From contig NZ_CALRWL010000027.1 in assembly GCF_943371865.1 (NCBI RefSeq), forward strand, positions 15,872-79,871: 64,000 bases of DNA, given 5' to 3'. Source of the DNA: Azorhizobium sp943371865 (GTDB taxonomy: Bacteria; Pseudomonadota; Alphaproteobacteria; Rhizobiales; Xanthobacteraceae). This document shows positions 33,979-42,759 of the stretch, in pieces. The notes under the pieces were generated by a model that saw only the letters and a list, made by a program, of their open reading frames with translations, was not told the DNA's origin and ran no database searches. The translations under genes and the position numbers were made by a program. The stretch's first letter is position 1. Every line of letters starts with the position of its first letter.

Positions 33979-35376
33979 ATGAGCATCGTCACACCCGGGG
34001 TCATTCCCGCCTCCGTCCTGCTCGCCGATGCCCCGCCCGCCTGGCTCGGGCACTGGACCGCCTTCGCCGCCGCGCTCACGCCCGGCGATCTGCCGGAGCC
34101 GGTCGTCGCCCGGACCAAATTGGTGCTGCTGGATTGCCTCGGCGTCATGGCCGCGGGCATGCAGGAACCGGAGATGGTCGCGCTGGTGGCTCGTCTTGCG
34201 TCGCGCCGTCCCGGCCGGGCACCGGCCATCGGCACCGGCGCCCGGCTGGATGCCCGCGACGCCGCGCTCGCCAATGGCGCCGCCGGCACCATGCTGGAGC
34301 TGGACGAGGGCAATCAATATGCCCGCGGCCATCCCGCCATTCATGTGGTGCCCGCGGTTCTGGCGGCGGCGCAGGAGACCGGCGCATCCGGGGCGGACGT
34401 GCTGATGGCGATCGCTTTGGGCTATGAGATCGGCGCCCGCATCGGCATCGCCTCGAAGCTGCGGGTGAGCATGCATCCCCATGGCACCTGGGGCACGGTG
34501 GGCGCGGCGCTGGCGGTGGCGAAACTCCATGGCGCCGATGCGGCGGCCATCGGCCAGGCCATCGGCATCGCCTCGTCGCTGGGCCTGTCCACCAGCCGCC
34601 GGACCATGCTGGAAGGGGCCACGGTGCGCAACACTTATGCCGGCTTCTCCAATCAGCTGGGCCTGACCGCCTGGGATCTGGCCGCCAGCGGCTTCATGGC
34701 TGAGCGCGACGGCATCGGCACGGTCTATGGCCATGTGATCGCCGACGAGTTCCAGCCCGCCGCCATGGTCGAGGATCTGGGCCAGCGCTGGGAGATCGCG
34801 CGCAACTATTTCAAACGCCACGCCGCCTGCCGCTACACCCATGGGGCGCTGGATGCGCTGGCGCAGATCGTGCGCGAGGCCGGCGGCGCACTTGATCCTG
34901 AGGCCGTGCTCAAGATCGAGGTGGACACCTATGTGTGGGCGGCCCAACTGGACCATCCGCTGCCCCCCACCATGCTGGCGGCGAAATTCTCGCTGCCGTT
35001 CGCCTTGGCGACCACGCTGATCAACGGCGCCGCCACCGTGCAGGCGTTCCGCGACGGCGCTCGTACCGACACCGCCATCCTGGCACTGGCCGGTCGGGTC
35101 GACGTCCGCGAGGATCCGGCCTTGACCGCGCAACTGCCCGGCCTGCGTCCGGCACGGGTGGCGGTGACGCTGGCCGATGGCCGCCGCCTCACGGCCGAGG
35201 TGCTGACCAATCGCGGCGACACGGAAGACCCGTACACGCCCGCCGAGGTTCAGGAGAAGTTCCAGGATCTGGGCGGGCCGGTGTGGTCGCCGGAGCGGCT
35301 TGCCGCCATCACCGCGGCGGTCGCCGGCCTGGAGCGGGCGGACAGCCTGACGGCGCTGCTCGATCTGGTGGCCTGA
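33979..35376 (+). CDS. MmgE/PrpD family protein (first paralogue)
   Basis: A 465-residue MmgE/PrpD protein (2-methylcitrate dehydratase, cis-aconitate decarboxylase, iminodisuccinate epimerase family). Visible: VVARTKLVLLDCLGVMAAG, AANGAAGTMLELDEGNQYARGHPAIHVVPAVLAAAQ (the His- and Asp-rich substrate region near 110-122) and RNYFKRHAACRYTHGALDAL in place of the usual K-x-YPxC motif. The gene begins one base after livF. Known members add or remove water or CO2 from tricarboxylic acids without a cofactor. In this island it could dehydrate, decarboxylate or epimerise a branched dicarboxylate. Its specific reaction is unknown. Confidence 0.87.
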   Translation: MSIVTPGVIPASVLLADAPPAWLGHWTAFAAALTPGDLPEPVVARTKLVLLDCLGVMAAGMQEPEMVALVARLASRRPGRAPAIGTGARLDARDAALANGAAGTMLELDEGNQYARGHPAIHVVPAVLAAAQETGASGADVLMAIALGYEIGARIGIASKLRVSMHPHGTWGTVGAALAVAKLHGADAAAIGQAIGIASSLGLSTSRRTMLEGATVRNTYAGFSNQLGLTAWDLAASGFMAERDGIGTVYGHVIADEFQPAAMVEDLGQRWEIARNYFKRHAACRYTHGALDALAQIVREAGGALDPEAVLKIEVDTYVWAAQLDHPLPPTMLAAKFSLPFALATTLINGAATVQAFRDGARTDTAILALAGRVDVREDPALTAQLPGLRPARVAVTLADGRRLTAEVLTNRGDTEDPYTPAEVQEKFQDLGGPVWSPERLAAITAAVAGLERADSLTALLDLVA

Positions 35377-35395
35377 GCGCCGCCGGTCCTTGAAT

Positions 35396-35416
35396 GGCCG
35401 CGCGCCGTGCGCGGCC
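35396..35416 (+). other. Intercistronic hairpin in the catabolic operon
   Basis: GGCCGCGC (35396-35403) and GCGCGGCC (35409-35416) form a perfect 8-bp stem with a 5-nt loop, 20 bp after the MmgE/PrpD stop. No T-tract follows. It may terminate part of the transcripts before the lyase-hydantoinase genes, the second block of the island, which starts at 35510. Confidence 0.5.
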
Positions 35417-35509
35417 CGATTGCAATGTCATTCGCCGAAAGGCGGGAGTGGGCGGTGCCACCGGGAGGGGCCGCCGATCCTCAGCCGAGCGTGTTGGGAA
35501 GCAAGTGCC

Positions 35510-36403
35510 ATGAGTCTGAAATCCCGCCTTCACGAGGCGCGTGTCCTCGCCGCGCCGGGCGTCTATGACGCGCTGACGGCCTCGATCGCGACCGATGCCG
35601 GCTTCGAGGCGCTCTATCTGTCCGGCGCGGCCATCGCCTATACGCGCCTGGGGCGGCCCGATATCGGGCTGGTGTCCATGAGCGAAGTGGCGGAGGTCAT
35701 CGCTCTGGTGAGCGACCGGGTGGCGACCCCGCTCATCGTCGATGCGGACAATGGCTATGGCAATGCCCTCAACGTCCAGCGCACGGTGCGGGCGTTCGAG
35801 CGGGCCGGGGCCGGGGCGATCCAGATCGAGGATCAGACCCTGCCCAAGCGCTGCGGCCACCTGCAGGACAAGAGCCTGATCTCGGCTCATGAGATGGCCG
35901 GCAAGATCAAGGCGGCGGTGGATGCGCGGGTGAGTGCCGAGACCCTGATCATCGCCCGCACCGATGCGGTGGCGGTGGAAGGCTTCGACAAGGCCATCGA
36001 GCGCGCCGCCCTCTATGCGGATGCGGGCGCCGACGTGCTGTTCGTGGAAGCCCCGCGCTCGCGCGAGCAACTGGCGGCGGTGACGGCGGCGCTGGGCCAT
36101 CGCCTGCCGCTGCTGGCCAATATGGTGGAGGGCGGCGATACGCCGCTCGCCTCGGCGCAGGAGCTGGGCGAGATCGGCTTTCGCATCGTGATCTTTCCAG
36201 GCGGAATCGTGCGGGCCATCGCCCGCACCGCGCAGGACTATTACGCCTCGCTGCAGGCCCACGGCACCAACACGCCGTTCGGCGACCGCATGTTCGATTT
36301 CAATGCCCTGAACGCGCTGATCGGTACCCCCGACATGCTGGCGCGCGGCCGCGCCTATGAGACCTATGGCGACGACATGACCAAGAAGGACGCCGCACGA
36401 TGA
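35510..36403 (+). CDS. Isocitrate lyase / PEP mutase family lyase (PrpB / dimethylmalate-lyase-like)
   Basis: A 297-residue TIM-barrel enzyme: VDADNGYGNALNV (metal-binding Asp78/Asp80), IQIEDQ and LPKRCGH with Cys115, the catalytic-loop Cys of the C-C lyases (isocitrate, 2-methylisocitrate and 2,3-dimethylmalate lyase) that true PEP mutase lacks. Then IARTDAVAVEGFDKAIERA and ANMVEGGDTPL follow. It should cleave a 2-hydroxy-dicarboxylate to pyruvate or glyoxylate plus a shorter acid. The stop overlaps hyuB by four bases. Genomic partnership with an aconitase-type hydratase points to a malate derivative as substrate. Oxaloacetate decarboxylase is an alternative. Confidence 0.87.
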   Translation: MSLKSRLHEARVLAAPGVYDALTASIATDAGFEALYLSGAAIAYTRLGRPDIGLVSMSEVAEVIALVSDRVATPLIVDADNGYGNALNVQRTVRAFERAGAGAIQIEDQTLPKRCGHLQDKSLISAHEMAGKIKAAVDARVSAETLIIARTDAVAVEGFDKAIERAALYADAGADVLFVEAPRSREQLAAVTAALGHRLPLLANMVEGGDTPLASAQELGEIGFRIVIFPGGIVRAIARTAQDYYASLQAHGTNTPFGDRMFDFNALNALIGTPDMLARGRAYETYGDDMTKKDAAR

Positions 36404-38133
36404 TCACGGTGGATCCCGTCACTTTGGCGGTGCTGAAGGGGCGGCTGGAGCAGATCGCCGACGAGATGGACGCCACGCTCTATCGCTCGGCCTTCAATCC
36501 CATCATCGCCGAGGCGCGCGATGCCTGCCACGGGCTCTACCACGCCGAGACCGGTGCCACTTTGGTGCAGGGCACCAAGGGCCTGCCGATCTTCGTCGGC
36601 GCCATGGCCTTTGCGGTGAAAGCGGTGATCGACAAGGTGGCGCGGGAGGGCAATCTTCAGCCCGGCGACACCTTCCTGTTCAACGACCCCTATGAGGGCG
36701 GCACCCATCTCAACGATTTCCGGCTGGTGCGGCCGATCTTCCGGGAGGGCAAGCTCTATTGCTGGCTCGCCTCCGTGGGCCATTGGCTCGACATCGGCGG
36801 CAATGTGCCCGGCGGCTTCAATGCGCGGGCCACCGAGAGCTTCCAGGAAGGGGTGCGCATTCCCCCGGTGAAGCTGTTCACCGCCGGGGTCATGAACATG
36901 GATATCGTCGATATCCTGTCCGCCAATTCCCGCGTGCCGGTGTCCAATTTCGGCGATCTCAACGGTCAGCTCAATGCGCTGGACCTGGGCGAGCGCCGGC
37001 TGGCGGAACTGCTCGATGCCTATGGCGAGGCCATTGTGGCGGCGGCGTTCGATGCCTTCTCCGACCGGGCGGAGGCCATGATGCGCGCCGCCATCCGCGC
37101 GCTGCCGGACGGGCGCTATACGTTCGAGGATTATCTCGACAATGACGGCATCACGCCTGAGCGCCTGACCATCGCCCTCGATCTGACCATCGATGGCGAG
37201 CGCATGACGCTGGATTTCTCCCGCTCCTCGCCGCCGTGCGCCGGGCCGCTGAACATCGCTTATTCCACCGCCGCCGCCTGCTGCTATGTGGCGCTGAAGC
37301 ATGTGTTCACCGATGTGCCGGCCAATGCCGGCTGCCTGCGGCCCATCACCTTCGTCATTCCCGACACCACGCTGCTGGGGGTGAAGGCGCCTAAGCCCGT
37401 GGGCGGCTATACCGAGACCATTCTGCGGGTGATCGGCGTGGTGTTCGGCGCTTTGGCGCAGGCCGATCCCACCCGCGCCACGGCGGCGCCGTTCGGCACC
37501 ATCAATGCGCTGTCGCTGGCCGGCCACCGCAAGGATGGCTCGCGCTGGGTGATGTTCTCCTTCTTCGGCGGCGGCCTCGGCGGCAATCCGGAGACCGACG
37601 GCCTCAACCATGCCAACAACCCCATTTCCATGGCCACCATTCCCCCCGCGGAAATCATGGAAGCGGCCTATCCGGTGCTGTTCACCCAATGGGCGCTGCG
37701 GCCGGATTCCGCCGGCGCCGGCGCTCATCGCGGCGGGGTGGGGGCAGTCTATGAGATCGAGACCCTGACCGATGCGGACGTGTTCCTGCTGGGAGAGCGC
37801 GGCATCTATCCGCCCTTCGGCGTCGCCGGGGGCGATGCCGCCGCGCTCAATGTGTTCTCCTGGCAGACCGAGGATGGCGAGCGCTCGCCGCCGCTGGCCT
37901 CCAAGGTCACCGACGTGAAGATCAAGGCCGGCCAGCATGTGCGCCTCGAGACCCCCGGCGGTGGCGGCTATGGCGATCCGAAGGCCCGCGATCTGGACGT
38001 CGTCGTCCGCGACGTGCGCCAGGGGCTGGTGAGCCGAGAGGCCGCCCGCGCCGATTATGGCGTCGTCATTGCCGCCGATGGCACGCTGGACGCCGCCGCC
38101 ACCCGCACGCTGCGCCAGGGAGCTGCCGCATGA
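36400..38133 (+). CDS. hyuB: Hydantoinase B / oxoprolinase family protein (HyuB)
   Basis: A 577-residue HyuB subunit: TLAVLKGRLEQIADEMDATLYRSAFNPII at 8-36, TFLFNDPYEGGTHLNDF, VGHWLDIGGNVPGG (metal ligands of the family), DFSRSSPPCAGPLN and the glycine-rich C-terminal RLETPGGGGYGDP. It overlaps the lyase gene and HyuA by four bases each. Together HyuA and HyuB catalyse ATP-driven opening of five-membered cyclic amides (N-methylhydantoin, 5-oxoproline), and relatives carboxylate acetone or acetophenone. The ring substrate here is unknown. Confidence 0.92.
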   Translation: MITVDPVTLAVLKGRLEQIADEMDATLYRSAFNPIIAEARDACHGLYHAETGATLVQGTKGLPIFVGAMAFAVKAVIDKVAREGNLQPGDTFLFNDPYEGGTHLNDFRLVRPIFREGKLYCWLASVGHWLDIGGNVPGGFNARATESFQEGVRIPPVKLFTAGVMNMDIVDILSANSRVPVSNFGDLNGQLNALDLGERRLAELLDAYGEAIVAAAFDAFSDRAEAMMRAAIRALPDGRYTFEDYLDNDGITPERLTIALDLTIDGERMTLDFSRSSPPCAGPLNIAYSTAAACCYVALKHVFTDVPANAGCLRPITFVIPDTTLLGVKAPKPVGGYTETILRVIGVVFGALAQADPTRATAAPFGTINALSLAGHRKDGSRWVMFSFFGGGLGGNPETDGLNHANNPISMATIPPAEIMEAAYPVLFTQWALRPDSAGAGAHRGGVGAVYEIETLTDADVFLLGERGIYPPFGVAGGDAAALNVFSWQTEDGERSPPLASKVTDVKIKAGQHVRLETPGGGGYGDPKARDLDVVVRDVRQGLVSREAARADYGVVIAADGTLDAAATRTLRQGAAA

Positions 38134-40226
38134 ACACCCATGTCCCGACCCCTGCCGCCGCGCGCCCCGATGCCAAGCCCGCCCCCATGGTGGGCGTGGA
38201 TGTGGGCGGCACCTTCACCGATCTGTTCTTCTTCGATGCGGCTACCGGCCAGTTCCGCACCGCCAAGGTGCCGTCCAATCGCGGCGACGAGGCGGTGGGC
38301 TTCCTGGAAGGGCTGAAGACCTTCGGCCCGGTGGCGCAACTGGGCTCCATCGTCCATGGCACCACGGTGGGCACCAATGCTCTGTTGGAGCGCAAGGGCG
38401 CCCGCACGGCGCTGATCACCACCCGCGGCTTTCGCGACGTGCTGGAGATGCGCCGCCGCGACCGCCTGCACACCTGGGGCCTGTGGGGCGACTTCGTGCC
38501 GGTGATCGACCGCGAACTGCGGTTCGAGGTGGACGAGCGCATTCTGGCCGACGGCTCGGTCCGTCAGGGGCTGGATGTGGAGCAGGTGCGTGCCGCCGCC
38601 CGCCAGGCGCTGGCCATGGGGGCGCAGGCGCTGGCCATCGTCTTCATCAATGCCTATGCCAATCCGGCGCACGAATTGGCGGCCTATGCCGCCGCCCGCG
38701 AGGTGTGGCCGAACGATGATCTGGCCTGCTCGGCGCAGATCCTGCCGGAAATCCGCGAGTTCGAGCGCACCTCCACCACGGCGCTGAACGCCTATCTCCA
38801 GCCGGTGGTGGGCAGCTATCTGGCCAAGCTGGATGGCGCGCTGCACAGCGAGGGCTTCACCGGGCGATTCCATATCGTGCAGTCCAGCGGCGGCGTCATG
38901 TCCACCGCCACCGCGCGCAAATTGCCGGTGCGCACCGCTTTGTCGGGGCCGGCGGCGGGGGTGATCGCGGCGGCGGCCATTGCCGAGGCGGCGGGCTTCC
39001 CGGACATCATCACCGGCGATCTGGGCGGGACCTCGTTCGACGTGTCGCTGGTGGTGGGCGGCAAGACCGCGCTGGCGGCGCAGACCACCATCGATTTCGG
39101 CCTGGTCATCCGCACGCCGATGATCGAGATCACCACCATCGGCGCCGGTGGCGGCTCCATCGCCCATGTGGATGCGGGCGGCATGCTGCAGGTGGGGCCT
39201 GAGAGCGCCGGCTCGCGGCCGGGGCCGGTGGCCTATGGCCAGGGCAACACCCGCCCGACCTTGACCGACGCCAATATCGTGCTGGGCCGCATCAATGCGG
39301 AGCGCCCCATTGGCGGCAAGCTGGCGCGGCTCGACGTGGAGGCGGCGAAAGCGGCCATCGCCACCCATGTGGCCGAGCCTCTGGGCCTGGGCGTCATGGA
39401 AGCGGCGGAAGCCATCGTGCGCATCGCCGATGGGCGCATGGCAGGCGCCATCCGTCTGGTCTCCATCGAACGCGGCCATGATCCGGCGACCTTCGTGGCG
39501 GTGCCGTTCGGCGGCGGCGGCGCGCTGCATGTGGGCGCGCTGATCACCGACGTGGGGCTGAAGGCGGCGCTGGTGCCGCGCTATCCCGGCGTGACCTCGG
39601 CGCTGGGCTGCGTCATCGCCGACATCCGCCACGATCAGGTGCAGACGGTGAACCTCACCCTGGATGCCCTCGACCCCGTGGTCCTGGACCGCCGCATGGT
39701 GGCGGAGGCTGAGGCGGCCCGCGCGGTGGTGGACGCCGCCGGCTTGCCGGTGGACCTTGTCGAACTCGTGTTCGAGCTGGACATGCACTATGTCGGCCAG
39801 ACCCACACGGTCTCGGTGCCGCTGCCGGTCAACGTGGAAAACGGCACCACCGGCATCGATTGCGCCACCATCGCCGCCGCCTTCAACCGGGCCTATCAGA
39901 CCTCGTTCAGCCGGCTGCTGCCGGGGGTTCCGGCCAAGATCGTCAATCTGCGCACCGCGGCCATCGGCCGGCGGCCGCATTTCGACCTGCGCGCCCTGGC
40001 ACCGGCTGCGGGCGCGACCGTGGACGGCGCCAAGCGCGGCACGCGGCCGGTATGGTTCGCGGGCGCCTGGCACGAGGCGGCGATCTATGCCCGGCTGGAT
40101 CTGCCCACGGGCGCGGTCATCCCCGGCCCGGCGGTGCTGGAGCAGCCGGACGCCACCACCTTGGTGGATCCCGGCCTGGTGGCCCGCGTCGATGCCTTCG
40201 GCAATGTGATCGTGGAGCGCGCCTGA
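38130..40226 (+). CDS. hyuA: Hydantoinase A / oxoprolinase family protein (HyuA)
   Basis: A 698-residue HyuA subunit with the actin/ASKHA-type ATPase motifs: GVDVGGTFTDLFFFD near residue 24, GTTVGTNALLERKGARTALITT, and GDLGGTSFDVSLVVGG near 297. Then come GAGGGSIAHVDAGGMLQVGPESAG and LGCVIADIRHD. It phosphorylates the ring amide with ATP before HyuB completes hydrolysis, going by relatives. It overlaps both neighbours. The Ala/Pro-rich first ~22 residues are probably disordered. Confidence 0.93.
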   Translation: MNTHVPTPAAARPDAKPAPMVGVDVGGTFTDLFFFDAATGQFRTAKVPSNRGDEAVGFLEGLKTFGPVAQLGSIVHGTTVGTNALLERKGARTALITTRGFRDVLEMRRRDRLHTWGLWGDFVPVIDRELRFEVDERILADGSVRQGLDVEQVRAAARQALAMGAQALAIVFINAYANPAHELAAYAAAREVWPNDDLACSAQILPEIREFERTSTTALNAYLQPVVGSYLAKLDGALHSEGFTGRFHIVQSSGGVMSTATARKLPVRTALSGPAAGVIAAAAIAEAAGFPDIITGDLGGTSFDVSLVVGGKTALAAQTTIDFGLVIRTPMIEITTIGAGGGSIAHVDAGGMLQVGPESAGSRPGPVAYGQGNTRPTLTDANIVLGRINAERPIGGKLARLDVEAAKAAIATHVAEPLGLGVMEAAEAIVRIADGRMAGAIRLVSIERGHDPATFVAVPFGGGGALHVGALITDVGLKAALVPRYPGVTSALGCVIADIRHDQVQTVNLTLDALDPVVLDRRMVAEAEAARAVVDAAGLPVDLVELVFELDMHYVGQTHTVSVPLPVNVENGTTGIDCATIAAAFNRAYQTSFSRLLPGVPAKIVNLRTAAIGRRPHFDLRALAPAAGATVDGAKRGTRPVWFAGAWHEAAIYARLDLPTGAVIPGPAVLEQPDATTLVDPGLVARVDAFGNVIVERA

Positions 40227-40831
40227 TGCACGAAGCCATCCCTGCGAGCAAGACCGCTCTGGTGATCGTCGATCTCCAGAACGATTTCCTTGATCCCAAG
40301 GGCGCCTATGGCCGGGCCGGGCAGGGGGCGCCCGCCATCGCCGCGCTGCCGGAGCGGATCGCGCCGCTGGCGGATGCCATGCGGGCGGCGGGTGGGTGGA
40401 TCGTCTCCACCCACTTCACCTTGGTGCCGGCCAAAGGCGGCGAGCCGTTGATCTCGCCGCATCTGAAGAAGTTGCGCCCGTTTCTGGCCAAGGGCGATTT
40501 CCTGCCGGGGTCGTGGGGGCATCAGTTGGTGGACCGGCTCGCCCCGCCGGACCTCTCGGTGGAGAAGGTCGCCTATTCGGCCTTCTACATGACCCGGCTG
40601 GAGTGGGTGCTGCGCAAGTGCGACATCCGCAAGCTGGTGGTGTGCGGCATCGTCACCAATGGCGGCGTCGCCTCCACCGCGCGCGATGCCCATGTGCGGG
40701 ACTTCGATGTGACCGTGCTCTCCGACGGCTGCGCCGCCTTCTCGCCGCAGGTGCACGAGACCGCCATCGAGGCGCTGCGGCCGGTGTGCCGGGTGGCCAG
40801 CATCGCCGACATCAGGAGCGAACTGGGCTGA
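40226..40831 (+). CDS. Isochorismatase-fold hydrolase lacking the catalytic Cys
   Basis: A 201-residue protein of isochorismatase fold: ALVIVDLQNDFLDP (Asp16), VEKVAYSAF (Lys114) and VCGIVTNGGVASTARDAHVRDF. In amidases of this fold (carbamoylsarcosine amidase, maleamate amidase, nicotinamidase) the last motif reads TNxCV with a nucleophilic Cys. Here that residue is Gly147. True isochorismatases (EntB, PhzD) also have Gly at this place and hydrolyse vinyl ethers by acid catalysis. The gene overlaps the hyuA stop by one base (TGATG), so it belongs to the pathway. The reaction is therefore open: enol-ether or enamide-type hydrolysis is as plausible as amide hydrolysis. Confidence 0.87.
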   Translation: MHEAIPASKTALVIVDLQNDFLDPKGAYGRAGQGAPAIAALPERIAPLADAMRAAGGWIVSTHFTLVPAKGGEPLISPHLKKLRPFLAKGDFLPGSWGHQLVDRLAPPDLSVEKVAYSAFYMTRLEWVLRKCDIRKLVVCGIVTNGGVASTARDAHVRDFDVTVLSDGCAAFSPQVHETAIEALRPVCRVASIADIRSELG

Positions 40832-40837
40832 TCCGGG

Positions 40838-40859
40838 AGGTCGCCGGATCAGGCGACCT
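40838..40859. terminator. Bidirectional terminator at the end of the catabolic operon
   Basis: AGGTCGCC (40838-40845) pairs perfectly with GGCGACCT (40852-40859) around a 6-nt loop. It follows the isochorismatase stop and overlaps the last codons of the convergent methyltransferase gene. Confidence 0.65.
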
Positions 40860-41667
40860 TGCGATAGCGGCGAGCCACATAGGACACCTCGCCACCGGCG
40901 AGGCCCTTGTAGAGCATGGAGCCCTTGGCGCCGGCGAATTCGGTGATGAAGCGCTGCATCAGAAACGCCTTGCCGATGCGGGCGCGCTTGCGCGCATCGG
41001 CCATATTGAGCGCCGCCACCACGCCCTTGGACAGGTCACGACCTTCGGCAAGTTCCAGGCCGGGGGCGGCCAATTGCCGGTCGAGTTCGGCGATCATGCC
41101 GCGTCCGCGCATGTCGGCGAAGGTGAACCAGCCGCCCGGCGCCAGCACCCGCGCCACCTCGGCGGTGAAGGCCGGCACATTGGCGTAGCAGTGCGAGGAT
41201 TCGATATTGATGACGATATCGAACGACCCGTCCGGGAACGGCAGGCGTTCCGCATCGCCGGTCTCGAACGATAGCGCCGGTGCGTCGGCATTCAGCCGGC
41301 GGGCGAGGCGCACGGTTTCCGGGGAATAATCCAGGCCCACCACCGAGGCGGGGGCGTAATAGCGCGCCAGATAGCGCGATCCGCCGCCGCGCCCGGAGCC
41401 CACTTCCAGAACACGCGCGCCCGCCACCGGCAAGCCTTCCACCGCCTGCTGGTAGAGGCCGATGAAGGCGCGCTCCTCCTCATCCTCCGGCTTCAGCGGG
41501 AACGGCGCGCCGTCCGGCACGAAGCCGTAGTTCATGAAGCGCCAGTCATCGTCGCGCCAGAAGCGCGAGAGCATGTTGTAGAGCCCGCGCCAGGCCCATT
41601 TGCGGGTGCGGGGAAACGCGCCGCGGTCGATGGCATCGAGCATGCGGGAGAAAGCGGGGCTGCTCAT
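40849..41667 (-). CDS. Class I SAM-dependent methyltransferase
   Basis: A 272-residue Methyltransf_11-type enzyme: motif I VLEVGSGRGGGSRYLARYY (about residues 86-104), VVGLDYSPETVRLARRL, ETGDAERLPFPDGSFDIVINIES (motifs II-III) and VLAPGGWFTFADMRG. The ~80-residue N-terminal helical part (WRDDDWRFMNYGFVPDG) resembles lipid-modifying methyltransferases such as the phthiotriol/fatty-acid type. It lies 4 bp downstream of a PF10118 di-iron-like gene, so they are co-expressed. Substrate is unknown; a lipid or polyketide-like acceptor is a guess. Confidence 0.85.
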   Translation of the reverse strand: MSSPAFSRMLDAIDRGAFPRTRKWAWRGLYNMLSRFWRDDDWRFMNYGFVPDGAPFPLKPEDEEERAFIGLYQQAVEGLPVAGARVLEVGSGRGGGSRYLARYYAPASVVGLDYSPETVRLARRLNADAPALSFETGDAERLPFPDGSFDIVINIESSHCYANVPAFTAEVARVLAPGGWFTFADMRGRGMIAELDRQLAAPGLELAEGRDLSKGVVAALNMADARKRARIGKAFLMQRFITEFAGAKGSMLYKGLAGGEVSYVARRYRKVA

Positions 41668-41671
41668 GGCG

Positions 41672-42604
41672 TCAGCCGGCCGGCTGGGCGGGGGCGGCGC
41701 CTTTGGCGGGGGGCGGGTCCTTGGCGGGGGGCATGTCGTTGGCCAGCCACTCGCGGCCCTTGCGCATCAGCTCGGCATCGTCGCTGTTGCGCGGGTCGAA
41801 GCCCGGCAGATAATAGCGCAGCACATTGGGCAGGCAGCGCCGCCAATAGCCGGGCGCGACCATGGTCACCCAGAAGAAGCGCATCCAGAAGCGGAAGCCG
41901 GTCTTCACCCCGTCGGTGCGGGCATAGATCGGCACATTGCGCAGGAAGATCACCAGGAACGGGAACAGCGTGCCGTTCATGCCCATCACCCGCAGCAGAT
42001 AGCGCTGCCAGCGCGACAGCTCGGGCGTCGCGGCATTGAGCACATCCAGTGCCACCGCCTTGTGCTCCAGTTCCTCCAGCGCGTGCCACATCCACAGTCG
42101 GCGGTAGGCCGGAGCGGCTTTGTCGAGGAGTTCGGGATGGCGCAGCGTGAGGGTGGAGAGCGTGGCGGTCATGTGCTCGATGGCGCAGGTGATCGCCAGC
42201 CGGTGCATGGGGTTCTTGACCACCTCGAAGCCGAAGCGGATCGGCCGCTCCATCTCGTCCACGTCATAGCCGAGGCCCATCATGGCCCGGTTGTATTCCT
42301 CATGCTCGCGGGTGTGGAAGGCTTCCTGCACCGCATAGCCATTGATCTCGGCGGCCAGCTCCTTGTCCTGGAGCTTGGGGCCGTAGTGCTTGAGCGAGCG
42401 GATGAAGAAACGCTCGCCTTCCGGCAGGAAGATGGAGAGGCCGTCGATCAGAATGGTCTTGATGATATCGTCTTCCAGCCAATGCCGCTGCGCATTGCCC
42501 AGGATATCGAACCGGATGTCGCGGGGGATGATATCCTCCGCGTGGCCCATATGGGCCGTGCCGCCCCCGGTTGAAGTCTGACCGTAACCGCCCGACGCTG
42601 CCAT
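41672..42604 (-). CDS. PF10118-family predicted metal-dependent hydrolase (di-iron-like)
   Basis: A 310-residue helical protein with a ferritin-like set of Glu/His motifs: YAVQEAFHTREHEEYN, TCAIEHMTATLST and LWMWHALEELEHKAVALDV. The spacing of the E-x-x-H pairs suggests a di-iron site. A hydrophobic stretch (GTLFPFLVIFLRNVPI) follows. The C-terminus is a low-complexity Pro/Ala/Lys tail. The family is annotated 'metal-dependent hydrolase' without a proven reaction. The neighbouring methyltransferase is its likely functional partner. The first ~18 residues are Gly-rich, and a start at MGHAEDI is possible. Confidence 0.83.
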   Translation of the reverse strand: MAASGGYGQTSTGGGTAHMGHAEDIIPRDIRFDILGNAQRHWLEDDIIKTILIDGLSIFLPEGERFFIRSLKHYGPKLQDKELAAEINGYAVQEAFHTREHEEYNRAMMGLGYDVDEMERPIRFGFEVVKNPMHRLAITCAIEHMTATLSTLTLRHPELLDKAAPAYRRLWMWHALEELEHKAVALDVLNAATPELSRWQRYLLRVMGMNGTLFPFLVIFLRNVPIYARTDGVKTGFRFWMRFFWVTMVAPGYWRRCLPNVLRYYLPGFDPRNSDDAELMRKGREWLANDMPPAKDPPPAKGAAPAQPAG

Positions 42605-42759
42605 CTAGACTGTCCATCCCTTGGATCGGTCGGGGCGACCTCGCATGCGGTCGCCGCGACGCACTGGACCTTGCCTTAGCACAGATCGCGGTCCGGCGGG
42701 ACAGCGCCGCCCCCCGGCCGCGCCCGCCGGCCCGGACGGACGGCGGTGCGCGCCTCGGC

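Noticed and set aside
36400..40831. Creatinine pathway (N-methylhydantoinase plus N-carbamoylsarcosine amidase)
   Set aside because: HyuAB would fit, but the neighbouring isochorismatase fold lacks the catalytic Cys of carbamoylsarcosine amidase, and the hydratase and C-C lyase have no role there.
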